DNA from: Gramella sp. AN32
GTDB taxonomy: Bacteria > Bacteroidota > Bacteroidia > Flavobacteriales > Flavobacteriaceae
Length of the DNA stretch: 64,000 nucleotides
Reading direction: 5' to 3'
Assembly: GCF_023718305.1 (NCBI RefSeq)
Contig: NZ_QEYO01000003.1
Location: 248,001-312,000 of the forward strand
The notes under the pieces are model-generated. The model saw nothing but the letters and a program-made list of their open reading frames with translations, had not been told where the DNA came from and ran no database searches. Both the position numbers and the translations under genes were made by a program. Positions within the stretch are counted from its first letter, which is position 1. The number at the start of each line of letters is the position of its first letter. Positions 46,757-55,633 of the stretch are shown piece by piece.

Positions 46757-47860
46757 TTAATCATTTTTAGTGAAATAACCTTCATTAGAAACGGCTTCAT
46801 CACTCACAGTTATACTTGCATCCTTAAACCATACCTCAGCATAATTTCCGTCTGCATATTGTTTTTCTATATCGCCTCCATGGGTCTCCGCACCAGAACA
46901 CCAATTTTTATTTACTGTAGGTGATTTTCCATTAGTTTGATTGTAAGATCCTAACTTAAAAAAACATCCCTCGCCGGCATACGCATTTTTACGCTCTACC
47001 CCATCCTGGCCAACTGGCATGAATAGTTCCTGTGTTTGCTTAGGAATATCAGCAGTTGTTGGATATTCAGATTCGATTAGGTTTTTTGTAAAAGATTTGG
47101 TTTCATGTCCTTCACTAGTGAATTTTAAGTTCATAATACCATCCTTCACCTCGATTTGGTAACTGAATTCTTCACCTAATGCAATACCATCCTCTGGTTC
47201 TTCCGGATACGTTTTTTCATCAGGGCCAACCACCGAAAAGTCATGCCCCCAAACCGCTGTGGAAAAATCCCATCGTACAGAATTATCATCGCCAGCGGTA
47301 TTTATTTCATAGTGCCAAAACACCGAACCTTTGGTATGACCGGGAAATTTCTTGTAAAATATTTTAAGCGGTTCGTTCTCGTGGCCATCGGCGCTATGAA
47401 TCTGACCGACGACTACTGCGTAGGAAGCCGCTACCCGGGGATCACCGGTAGATGATACATTCATTACTTTGAGTGTAGCCGACAGTTTATCATTAGCGGT
47501 TGCGGGATACCATTTTTTTATTTGAGCCAATTCGGTTCTCGTATTATTAGAAGTGCCATGGGTGTCTCCTCCATTGGGCGCCTTAAAAACTACCCAATCC
47601 CCAGAATCATCAGTTGCAGTATAGAAGAAATCTTCATCTTCAAAATTATTTGCAACACCAGCATTTGAACCATCACCCAATATTAATTTCCAATGATCAA
47701 AAAATGGAATAAGATCACTTGCGTAAACGGTTTTATTCGCTTCCTTTTCAGCTTTGCTGGTCTCGTTGGTGTTTTTGGTTTTATCATAACAGCTACTACA
47801 TAATATTAGTAAAACACCAAGGGCTAATGATATTGATTGTGATTTGATTTTAAAATTCAT
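46757..47860 (-). CDS. Alginate lyase, PL7 (larger type, YNQ motif)
   Basis: A lipoprotein of 367 residues with lipobox LILCSSC. PL7 motifs are NNTRTELAQ, VVVGQIHSADGHE (catalytic Gln/His) and FFKLGSYNQTNGK (catalytic Tyr). The long insertion with EPLKIFYKKFPGH and the KLGSYNQ form set it apart from the tandem pair at 35463-37302. It resembles the exolytic PL7 subfamily of marine flavobacteria, though the subfamily cannot be proven here. It is a paralogue of 50644-51696. It follows the Nramp-like transporter gene by 108 bp. Confidence 0.9.
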   Translation of the reverse strand: MNFKIKSQSISLALGVLLILCSSCYDKTKNTNETSKAEKEANKTVYASDLIPFFDHWKLILGDGSNAGVANNFEDEDFFYTATDDSGDWVVFKAPNGGDTHGTSNNTRTELAQIKKWYPATANDKLSATLKVMNVSSTGDPRVAASYAVVVGQIHSADGHENEPLKIFYKKFPGHTKGSVFWHYEINTAGDDNSVRWDFSTAVWGHDFSVVGPDEKTYPEEPEDGIALGEEFSYQIEVKDGIMNLKFTSEGHETKSFTKNLIESEYPTTADIPKQTQELFMPVGQDGVERKNAYAGEGCFFKLGSYNQTNGKSPTVNKNWCSGAETHGGDIEKQYADGNYAEVWFKDASITVSDEAVSNEGYFTKND

Positions 47861-47968
47861 CGTATTATTAGTTTAAATTTTTATTGCAATTGACTTTGAA
47901 AAATTTCGCCTACTTTTTAAGGGAAATAAGGTATAAACATACCCATAGTTTCATAAAATTAACAGGTT

Positions 47969-49243
47969 TTAAAAATACTCCATCATTGCCAAAATTCCGT
48001 TGTAGGATATGATGCAGGCAAAAAGCAGGGAGGCAAACATTCCCATATTCACAAAGAGGCTGGTTTTATATTCCTTCATCACTTTTTTACTGTTCAGCAA
48101 TATGATTATATCAATTATCACTAAAGGCAAGGCAAATACGTTGAATACTTGAGATAGAATTTGAATTTCAATTGGATTGGCCCCCAAAGCGGGCCCCATT
48201 AAAGCCACCAGGCAAGCGATAAACGTTATAATTCTAAATTGCTTTGAATTGGTATCTAACTCACCTGATTGATAATCGGCAATCAACAATGGCGCTATTA
48301 ACAAACATGGGAAAATAGATGATAGACCTGCACTTAATGCACCAAAAAAGAAGATAGTAACTGCCCATTTTCCTGCCACCGGCTCTAAAGTATTTGCCAT
48401 ATCCAGGACGTGGGTTACCTCCTTGCCGTCATAATATAAAGCACCGGCAGCTACGGCCATTATAATACCACTAATAACAAATATGAGTATAGCAGCAGTT
48501 ATAGAATCTTTCTTCTGCTGATCTAAATGTTTAATAGTCCATCCTTTTCCTTTTACGAAGAGGGGACGCGACAAGAAGGTTGCAGAAGCCATAGTAGTGC
48601 CTACAAAGGCAGCAACCAGCATTTTACCTCCCGCCACATCCGGGATTGTTGGGATTATTCCTTTAACCACATCTAATGCCAGCGGTTGAACAAAAAATAA
48701 AGACAACAAAAAGGAGAACCCCATTAAGGTCACAAATATTATGAGGATCTTTTCAAAAAATGTATACCTCCCTACTAATAGCAGCAAATAGAAAACTAAG
48801 ATTATAATAATGGCAGTTATTAAAACCGTTTCGTATTCATAGATGCTTAAGCCAGCAAAATTAAGTACCAGTATTTCGAATATGATATTAGACGAAATTC
48901 CCAGGATCCCCATCAGGGAGTTCCATTGTCCAAAGGTGACCGCTATAATAATTAGTATGGCTAAGGCCTTACCAAATTTCAGGTGTTTCTTAAAACCATA
49001 CAAGGCAGTTTCCCCTGTCAACAAGGCATAATTACCGTAAGCAAACATTAAGATTCCTGAAAAAAAACAACTCAGTAGCAATACCCATAACAATTGCATA
49101 TTGAATTTACTGCCGGCTACGATCATAGAGGTTACGCTGCCTGTGCCAATGGTATAACCTATGGCGAAAATACCCGGGCCAAAACCTAAAATGATGGCAA
49201 TGACTTTTTTAAGTAATGAGTTTTTCGCTGTAGTGGCATCCAT
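47969..49243 (-). CDS. Nramp-fold transporter lacking the metal-binding motifs
   Basis: An inner-membrane protein of about 424 residues with roughly 11 helices, similar over its length to Nramp transporters (GFGPGIFAIGY in helix 1). The Nramp metal site needs DPGN in helix 1 and MPH in helix 6. Here helix 1 reads TIGTG (residues 31-35) and helix 6 reads TTMASATFLSRP (near 214-225), so both are lost. A metal role is therefore doubtful; an organic substrate of the alginate pathway is possible. The start is ATG 49243; the longer frame would use GTG. It shares a divergent operator with the isomerase-PL7 unit. Confidence 0.8.
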   Translation of the reverse strand: MDATTAKNSLLKKVIAIILGFGPGIFAIGYTIGTGSVTSMIVAGSKFNMQLLWVLLLSCFFSGILMFAYGNYALLTGETALYGFKKHLKFGKALAILIIIAVTFGQWNSLMGILGISSNIIFEILVLNFAGLSIYEYETVLITAIIIILVFYLLLLVGRYTFFEKILIIFVTLMGFSFLLSLFFVQPLALDVVKGIIPTIPDVAGGKMLVAAFVGTTMASATFLSRPLFVKGKGWTIKHLDQQKKDSITAAILIFVISGIIMAVAAGALYYDGKEVTHVLDMANTLEPVAGKWAVTIFFFGALSAGLSSIFPCLLIAPLLIADYQSGELDTNSKQFRIITFIACLVALMGPALGANPIEIQILSQVFNVFALPLVIIDIIILLNSKKVMKEYKTSLFVNMGMFASLLFACIISYNGILAMMEYF

Positions 49244-49388
49244 AATTCGCACTTGTTGATTAAATAGTTGTCCCGGGCGCTATGATGTTTTTGTCCGATT
49301 CCCAGTAATCCCTTAACCGGATCAATTAGCTTTTAGCTTGTGTGGTGATGGCAGTAAATAAACGAGCTTAAAACTTAAATATTTAAAC

Positions 49389-49427
49389 TGGTTTACCAAA
49401 TTGGTTTACCAAATATATGTATATTTG
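49389..49427. promoter_or_regulatory. Bidirectional promoter with tandem operator
   Basis: TGGTTTACCA occurs at 49389-49398 and 49402-49411, starts 13 bp apart. A minus-strand -7 box TATATTTG (49417-49410) serves the transporter gene. A plus-strand -7 box TATATTTG (49420-49427) serves the isomerase-like gene. A one-mismatch site, TGGCAAACCA, is at 49505-49514. The rest of the 386-bp gap shows nothing else I recognise. Confidence 0.7.
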
Positions 49428-49629
49428 TTTAACCTGCAAATTTTTAACACTCTGTGGGCTTACCAGAATTTTAAAACGGCAGGATTAATTTTCTCGCTCA
49501 GAATTGGCAAACCAGTACAGGAAAAGGAGAAATATTAATTGAGGATTTACGATAGATGCGGTTTAAATTTTATTTAAAATCACCATAAATCAATAAGCGT
49601 ACATTGACCAAAAACCTGAATTCAATAAA

Positions 49630-50577
49630 ATGAGTATCACCAGAAGAAATTTTATAAAAAAAACCGGGGCAACAGCTATTGCCGTACCATTTCTGGCATC
49701 ACCTCTCCAATTCATTTATCCGCATCAACCAGATGATGCTTTAGAAGTGCACCTGTTTTCCAAGCACTTGCAGTTTTTAGACCTTAAGGAGGCAGGCCGG
49801 ATTGCAGCTGAACTGGAATTTGATGGCCTGGACCTGACCGTACGCCCAAAAGGCCATGTATTACCTGAAAATGTTAAAACTGATTTACCAAAAGCCATTC
49901 GGGATATAAAAAATGCAGGGTCGGCCTGTAAGATGATTACCACCGCCATTAGCGATGTTCATAATCCAAATGATTTAAATATCCTTAAAGTAGCCGCGGG
50001 GGAGGGCGTTAAGTTTTACCGCAGCGACTGGTTTAAATATCATAAGAGCCTTCCTATGCAGGAATCCATCGGGATCTATCAGGAAAGAATTAAGGAGCTT
50101 GGAAAGGTGAACCGGCAATATGATATCATTGGCTGTTATCAAAATCATGCGGGAACAAATATTGGTTCTTCTTTTTGGGAAGTAAAACAACTGTTGGAAA
50201 AGGTCGATCATGATTATTTTGGGGTTCAGTACGACATTCGCCATGCCACGGTAGAAGGTGGCCTGTCCTGGGAAAATGGTCTGCGCCTGCTTAAGGATCA
50301 TATCAAGACAATCGTGCTTAAAGATTTCAAATGGGAGAAAGTAAATGGCCGATGGGAACTTGTAAATGTACCCATAGGCGAGGGAATGGTAGATTTCAGA
50401 AATTATTTTCAACTCCTCAAAAGTTATGGTTTAAACCCGCCTGTTTCCCTTCATCTCGAATATCCCCTGGGTGGGGCCGAAAAAGGCCATGATAAAATTA
50501 CAGTAGATAAAAAGCTGGTCTTTGATGCCATGCAAAAAGATCTCCTGGCCGTTAGGAGACTATGGAAAGAGGCCTGA
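49630..50577 (+). CDS. Tat-exported TIM-barrel sugar isomerase/epimerase-like protein
   Basis: A protein of 315 residues with a twin-arginine signal (SITRRNFIKKTGATAIAVPF), then a xylose-isomerase-like TIM barrel (about 40-310). Visible metal/substrate-type residues are in YQNHAGTNIG, VQYDIRHATVEGG and HLEYPLGG. The fold is that of AP-endonuclease-2-type sugar phosphate isomerases, but export to the periplasm suggests an unphosphorylated sugar. It is divergent from the Nramp-like transporter and 66 bp before a PL7. An isomerase or epimerase for an uronate is possible; the substrate is unknown. Confidence 0.82.
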   Translation: MSITRRNFIKKTGATAIAVPFLASPLQFIYPHQPDDALEVHLFSKHLQFLDLKEAGRIAAELEFDGLDLTVRPKGHVLPENVKTDLPKAIRDIKNAGSACKMITTAISDVHNPNDLNILKVAAGEGVKFYRSDWFKYHKSLPMQESIGIYQERIKELGKVNRQYDIIGCYQNHAGTNIGSSFWEVKQLLEKVDHDYFGVQYDIRHATVEGGLSWENGLRLLKDHIKTIVLKDFKWEKVNGRWELVNVPIGEGMVDFRNYFQLLKSYGLNPPVSLHLEYPLGGAEKGHDKITVDKKLVFDAMQKDLLAVRRLWKEA

Positions 50578-50643
50578 TTATGTATAGGCGGTTTGTCCAT
50601 AATAAATTATAAAATAAAATTTTAAACCTAAAAACCAATTATA

Positions 50644-51696
50644 ATGAAAACTGGAATTTTTAAACCCCTTTTAATGGCTGGTTCATTTATAATATTGATC
50701 AGTTGCCTGAATAATCCTAAAAAATCTGAGGAAAAAATCGCAGAAGAAACCACGGTCTATCCCAGTGATGTTATCCCATTTATGGATGAATGGAGCATCC
50801 TCCTGGGTGACGGCACGAGAACGGAGGATGTGGTAAATTTTCAGAAAGAAGGATTTTTCTACGTTGAAAACGATGACAACACAAATTGGGTTGTGTATAA
50901 AACGCCAAATTCGGGTGTAACTTCAAAAACTTCAAGCAATACAAGAACAGAATTAGGGCAATTGGAACACTGGACTCCGGAAAAGGGAGGAAAATTAACA
51001 GGTACCTTAAAAGTGCAGCATGTTTCAACTTCGGGCGATGCTAGAGTGGCTGCTTCGTACTCCATTGTGGTGGGGCAAATTCATAGCGATGAAGGCCATG
51101 AGAACGAACCCTTGAAAATCTTTTACAAGAAATTTCCGGGGCATCAAAAAGGCTCTGTATTCTGGAATTATGAAATTAATACAGAAGGTGATAATTCCGA
51201 AAGATGGGATTATTCAACTGCCGTTTGGGGTCATAATATGTCCGTTATTAGTTCAAGCCCGGATTCCTACCCGGAAGAGCCGGCAGATGGTATTGAATTG
51301 GGAGAAGAATTCAGTTATGAAATAAATGTGCATAAGGGGATCATGTATCTTACTTTTACCAGTGATGGCCACGAGACCCTAACCTTCAAAAAAAACCTGT
51401 TGAAATCTGATTTTGCAACCAAAGAAGCTATTCCCGAACAGATTTTGACACTCTACGAACCTATAGGTCGCGATGGGGTTGAACGTAAGGAGGCTTATTC
51501 CGGAGAACTGCAATACTTTAAACAAGGAGCCTATAATCAAACCAATGGAAAACTGCCTGAAGAAAATCTAGTCTGGAGTACCGGAGCAGATACTTATAAC
51601 GGGGATATTGCCAGGCAATATGCAAATGGAGATTATGCGGAAGTCTGGTTTAGAGAAGCAACGTTAGGGGCAAGTACTACACCCATAGATGAATGA
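50644..51696 (+). CDS. Alginate lyase, PL7 (larger type, YNQ motif)
   Basis: A lipoprotein of 350 residues with lipobox ILISC. PL7 motifs are SNTRTELGQ, IVVGQIHSDEGHE and YFKQGAYNQTNGK. It is clearly homologous to 46757-47860 (shared NEPLKIFYKKFPGH and STAVWGH). The two copies lie on either side of the bidirectional promoter, in opposite orientation. It forms an operon with the isomerase-like gene. Probable surface or periplasmic exolytic or oligomer-active lyase. Confidence 0.9.
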   Translation: MKTGIFKPLLMAGSFIILISCLNNPKKSEEKIAEETTVYPSDVIPFMDEWSILLGDGTRTEDVVNFQKEGFFYVENDDNTNWVVYKTPNSGVTSKTSSNTRTELGQLEHWTPEKGGKLTGTLKVQHVSTSGDARVAASYSIVVGQIHSDEGHENEPLKIFYKKFPGHQKGSVFWNYEINTEGDNSERWDYSTAVWGHNMSVISSSPDSYPEEPADGIELGEEFSYEINVHKGIMYLTFTSDGHETLTFKKNLLKSDFATKEAIPEQILTLYEPIGRDGVERKEAYSGELQYFKQGAYNQTNGKLPEENLVWSTGADTYNGDIARQYANGDYAEVWFREATLGASTTPIDE

Positions 51697-51813
51697 TTTC
51701 ACATAAATTAGAAAAGGGGAATTAAAAAAATAAAGGGATTGGTTTTATGTAGGACTATCTCATTTTCATTCTCATTTTAAATTTATTTTGAAATTGGCCA
51801 AACCATTAATTAT

Positions 51814-54117
51814 TTAATACATTAATTTCTGCTTCAGGTTTTCCTCTACCTTGATCTCTCCGGAATTCCTCAACGTATTATTCACCGGCTCCTGACCTTT
51901 CGCCCCCCAAAGAATTGCGATATATTTTACTTCATTATCAATAAAAGTATTATTTGCCATTTCAAGGTTTACCACTCCCCGGGTCCTGAGCAAAATTTCA
52001 GTGTCCCGGGAAGTTCCTGAATTTTTTACGGTATTTCCTGTAAACACGAGTGTCCCGCCAATAGTCGATTCATCATAACCACCACGGTAATAATTTAGTA
52101 CCTCATTCTGAATATTTTCAAAATTTGAGTCGGTTATATAAACAAATTCGGCATTATATTCTCCTTTATCATCAATTTCTTCAGCCAGCGCTATCCCTTG
52201 CTTTAGATTACGGAAATTAGAATTTTTAATAGAAATGGTATCGGCAAAGGAGCCTTTTGAAACTTTCAATAATTGGTTAAAATCACTAATCTCCGCATCT
52301 TTGATCCATAAATTATAAGCTACCGACATGTTTTCGTCCAGGGTCTCAAAAGCATTGCTTTCAGCATTACCTTCAAGGATGATATTTTCCAATTTTAGAC
52401 TTCCCTTTGGATGCATCTTAAAGGCTGCGATATTCGCTGAAGTGAACTTTAGTTTTGCTTTTTTATCCTGGGATCTAATGGTAAGTCTCTTGGCAATATC
52501 TACGGAAGTGTCCAGCTTATAATTTCCCGGAGCCAGTTCCAGAATATCTCCTGAATTCGCCTGCTCTAATTTTTTCAGAAATTCTTCTGAAGAAGTAACT
52601 TTTAAAACCTTTCCTTTTTTATTTACATCTTCAGGCTGAAACCATGCAGGTCCATAATTGGCTTTATCAAAAAGGTTTGTATTTTCCGGAACGGGCAGAT
52701 AAATCGCCCCAATACTATTATTTTCTGATCTATCCCTGCCCAGTAGGTCTTTTTCAATAGTCTCAAAATCAAAACCATGATATATATCGATAAAACTTTG
52801 ATCCGGGACATACAGATATTCTGAAACCTTTTTTACTTCAAAATCCTTTGTAATAATCCCATCATTTTGCACAGGACCTTTATTTTCATAATTCAGGATA
52901 TTGTTTTTAAATGTCACCCCATCTACCGTATCATAAGCAACGATCGGGCTTTCCTCAGCTTCTTGATTATAGACAAGGTTGTTGGCGATAAGCACTCTTT
53001 CCGGCCTGGCAGAACGAATTTCAGAAGCCGGCAAAACTTCGCTTTTATCCACATTGGAGCCCACGCTAAAATGCCACGGGGATTTTGTATCTACAAATGA
53101 ATTGTAAGCCGCCACCACATCTGTTACTTGATTGTACCTGTTTAACGGGGATTTCGGGATCCCGTTCATCACAGCTAAAGGACTCCGGAATTCAGATCCT
53201 TTCAGGTTATAAAAATAGTTATTGGTGATCCAGTGCCCGGTGTTGATTACCCGTATGCCGCCAATAAATTCTGAATTATCATTGCCAATAAAGATATTGC
53301 CATCGATATTGGCGTAATTTCCATGTCTTAGCACCAGGGAACCTTCCGATTCAAAGAATACATTATTCTTAAAATTGTTGAAGTTGGACTTGCTGGAGAT
53401 GATCTCAACTTCACCGTTGCACCTGTAAAATAAATTGTTGGCCACGTTTACATAGGCCGGGGTCATGGAAGTCTCACTCGACCCTATTTGCATGGTCTCC
53501 GCATGCGGGCCACCTTTTCTTGGCCTGGGACCAAAATAATTATTAATGATCTGATGATGGGTGTTGATATTTTCATTGCCCTTCAGGTAAATCCGTAAAG
53601 TGGGTCCGGAATTTGATTTCCCGGCGATATAGCAATGATCCATTTGGTTATTCCTTCCCCAGAACTCGATCCAGTGATCCTGGGTTTCCCTGCTGGGCTG
53701 GGTAAAATTTTCAATTACACAATTGGTAACCCTGGAATTGTTAGCAATTTGATCATTGTTTATTTTAAACTGAATTACCGCATCATCAGGTGTGTAACCA
53801 TTCTGAAAGATCAATCCGTCGACGATAATATAACTGCCCCCGATTTTTAAAGAAGATTGTCCTTCAAGGAAAACTTTCCCGCGCTCTTCAGCCATAATGG
53901 TGACCGGAAGATCCTTTTTTCCATTAACCTTGATTTCCAATTGGGCATCATCCCACGTGCCATTGGCCATTAAAATCGTATCTCCCGGAACGGCGATTTT
54001 CAGGAATTCTTCCAATTCAGCGACATTACTTGCCAGAGAAGATTTAGAATTTTGGGCAGATTGAGAGAATCCGGAAATCGTAAAAACTAGAAAAATAGAT
54101 AAAAAGAAAGCTTTCAT
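51814..54117 (-). CDS. Alginate lyase, PL6 (two-domain beta-helix)
   Basis: An exported enzyme of about 767 residues. The signal peptide is MKAFFLSIFLVFTISGFSQS, directly at ATG 54117. The N-terminal right-handed beta-helix of chondroitinase-B/PL6 type (about 25-400) includes TRVSNCVIENF-like coils (RVTNCVIENFTQPS), RPRKGGPHAETMQIGSSETS and the KNNVFFESEGSLVLRHGN catalytic-face segment with Arg-His. A second beta-helix domain (about 510-767) follows. PL6 enzymes act on guluronate-rich or mixed alginate. The operator pair ends 7 bp upstream of the start codon. Confidence 0.9.
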   Translation of the reverse strand: MKAFFLSIFLVFTISGFSQSAQNSKSSLASNVAELEEFLKIAVPGDTILMANGTWDDAQLEIKVNGKKDLPVTIMAEERGKVFLEGQSSLKIGGSYIIVDGLIFQNGYTPDDAVIQFKINNDQIANNSRVTNCVIENFTQPSRETQDHWIEFWGRNNQMDHCYIAGKSNSGPTLRIYLKGNENINTHHQIINNYFGPRPRKGGPHAETMQIGSSETSMTPAYVNVANNLFYRCNGEVEIISSKSNFNNFKNNVFFESEGSLVLRHGNYANIDGNIFIGNDNSEFIGGIRVINTGHWITNNYFYNLKGSEFRSPLAVMNGIPKSPLNRYNQVTDVVAAYNSFVDTKSPWHFSVGSNVDKSEVLPASEIRSARPERVLIANNLVYNQEAEESPIVAYDTVDGVTFKNNILNYENKGPVQNDGIITKDFEVKKVSEYLYVPDQSFIDIYHGFDFETIEKDLLGRDRSENNSIGAIYLPVPENTNLFDKANYGPAWFQPEDVNKKGKVLKVTSSEEFLKKLEQANSGDILELAPGNYKLDTSVDIAKRLTIRSQDKKAKLKFTSANIAAFKMHPKGSLKLENIILEGNAESNAFETLDENMSVAYNLWIKDAEISDFNQLLKVSKGSFADTISIKNSNFRNLKQGIALAEEIDDKGEYNAEFVYITDSNFENIQNEVLNYYRGGYDESTIGGTLVFTGNTVKNSGTSRDTEILLRTRGVVNLEMANNTFIDNEVKYIAILWGAKGQEPVNNTLRNSGEIKVEENLKQKLMY

Positions 54118-54123
54118 ATAAAC

Positions 54124-54152
54124 TGGTTTACCAAATTGGTTTACCAAATATA
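54124..54152 (-). promoter_or_regulatory. Tandem operator and promoter of the PL6 gene
   Basis: TGGTTTACCA at 54124-54133 and 54137-54146, 13 bp apart. A minus-strand -7 box TATATTTG at 54152-54145 overlaps the upstream site. The leader would be very short (about 20-25 nt). Confidence 0.7.
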
Positions 54153-54169
54153 GAAATATTCTTGTATCC

Positions 54170-54198
54170 ACCAAATAATTCTACCTCAATTATTTGGT
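54170..54198. terminator. Hairpin between the DUF6090 gene and the PL6 promoter
   Basis: A perfect 11-bp stem (ACCAAATAATT with AATTATTTGGT) and 7-base loop, 22 bp after the DUF6090-like stop codon. No U run follows on the minus strand. It may separate the flank cluster from the alginate regulon. Confidence 0.4.
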
Positions 54199-54219
54199 TT
54201 TAGCATTTAAAGTAGAAGC

Positions 54220-54963
54220 CTAATCTAACTCCCGTTCCAACTTCGCGGCGAGCAGTGCTGTTTTCTCGCGGAGCTCTATCGCGACGTTTGATTGAATTTG
54301 GGTTTGTAACATTTGGTCCACAACAGCATTCTGATATTCTTTACTTTCCATGAGATCTGAATAATTCGATTGTTTACCAAAGGTCTTTATTTGTTTGTAA
54401 GTATTGTTCTCCTCCAGCAGATCGATCAATGAAATATGTTCTTCTAAAATCGGTTTCAATTTATTTTCCACCAGATTGCTAATCTTTAATTCCTGCGCAC
54501 GAAAGGTCTTTATTTCCGTAGGGTACTGGGCGATCAATTCGGTTAGAGAATCATTTTCCAGAAACTGGAATTTATCGGTATTATTCACAGAACTCAAAGC
54601 CTCATCCCTCAAATTTGAATTCCTGAATTTTACCTGTACCAGGAGTTTCCTGGTTTCCAAATTCAAATCATCAGTATCCTTTCCCACATAATTAAGAGCT
54701 TCTAACATTTCCCGGGTATTCTGATCATATCTCACAATGGCACTATCCAGAACATCCAGATTGGTATTCAGTTCCTCATAAAGGCTCTCGTATATTTTAA
54801 CCTGGACAATATGGTTTTTCCTTATTTCGTTCAGGTCATTAATTTTCCAGGCAATTAGGATCCCTATACTGATCAACAGAATTTCTCCAAGGGCGTACAA
54901 CAGATAATCTTTAAATTTTCCTGAAATCAATAATTTTCTTCTAATTTTCCGAAAGAACCTCAT
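54220..54963 (-). CDS. DUF6090-like membrane protein
   Basis: A protein of 247 residues. A basic N-terminus is followed by one hydrophobic helix, YLLYALGEILLISIGILIAW, then KINDLNEIRKN and a long, largely helical charged domain. This start (RKIRRKLL...YALGEI..IGILIA) is the hallmark of DUF6090 proteins, which are abundant in Flavobacteriaceae and of unknown function. It is 4 bp after the SCO gene, so it is the last member of that cluster. Topology is probably N-in with a periplasmic domain. Confidence 0.8.
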   Translation of the reverse strand: MRFFRKIRRKLLISGKFKDYLLYALGEILLISIGILIAWKINDLNEIRKNHIVQVKIYESLYEELNTNLDVLDSAIVRYDQNTREMLEALNYVGKDTDDLNLETRKLLVQVKFRNSNLRDEALSSVNNTDKFQFLENDSLTELIAQYPTEIKTFRAQELKISNLVENKLKPILEEHISLIDLLEENNTYKQIKTFGKQSNYSDLMESKEYQNAVVDQMLQTQIQSNVAIELREKTALLAAKLERELD

Positions 54964-54967
54964 AAGG

Positions 54968-55633
54968 CTATTCTGTTTTCAGGGTTTTAATGTCTGCTAT
55001 CAACTGCGCTACTGCGGTTTTATTGAGTCCATTATATATCCCCCTGATGTGTTTATTTTTATCTACCAGCACAAAATTTTCAGTGTGTAAGAACTCATCG
55101 TCAGTTTTGTCCCGGCTCAGGTCCTCTTCTACAAAATACTGGTTTCGGCCAAGCTCATAGATCTCATTCCGGTTTCCGGTTACCAAATGCCATTTTCCGC
55201 TTATTACGTTATTCTTTTCGGCATAGCTTTTAAGTACTTCTACCGAATCAATTTCAGGAGTCGCAGAATGAGATAACAGCAGTATTTCATCATCTTCCAG
55301 GAATTCCTCCTGCAGTACTGAAAGGTTCGCCGTCATTTTAGGGCAAATCCCGGGACAGGTGGTAAAGAAAAAATTGGTTACATAAATCTTATCCTCAAAA
55401 GTTTTTTCGGTCACGGTCTCCCCATCCTGATTCGTCAAGCTGAAAGAGGGAATGCTATGCAACTCGTTTTCTTCCCCAGAGTTCCCTTTGTTCCATAAAG
55501 GTGTAAAAGTGGCCTCATTGTAATATGGCAATTCTGAAACCCTGCTGGTTTTTTCATTCGTCTGGTTACAGCTTATAATGAATCCTGAAAGGAATAAAAC
55601 TATAAACTTACTTAACAAACTGTATTTTCTCAT
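54968..55633 (-). CDS. SCO1/SenC-family copper/thiol protein
   Basis: A lipoprotein of about 221 residues with lipobox GFIISC. The thioredoxin-like SCO domain carries the redox/copper motif FTTCPGICPKMTANLS and a downstream His in FLHTENFVLVDK. SCO proteins deliver copper to cytochrome c oxidase or act as thiol reductants. The start is ATG 55633 (MRKYSLLSKF), overlapping the preceding gene by 26 bp; an in-frame ATG at 55645 is possible. It is co-transcribed with the YHYH and MORN genes. Confidence 0.92.
   Translation of the reverse strand: MRKYSLLSKFIVLFLSGFIISCNQTNEKTSRVSELPYYNEATFTPLWNKGNSGEENELHSIPSFSLTNQDGETVTEKTFEDKIYVTNFFFTTCPGICPKMTANLSVLQEEFLEDDEILLLSHSATPEIDSVEVLKSYAEKNNVISGKWHLVTGNRNEIYELGRNQYFVEEDLSRDKTDDEFLHTENFVLVDKNKHIRGIYNGLNKTAVAQLIADIKTLKTE

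Noticed and set aside
51794..51805. TTGGCCAAACCA near the PL6 3' end as a further GntR operator
   Set aside because: The half-sites are one base too far apart, there is no 13-bp partner, and it lies between two convergent gene ends rather than at a promoter.
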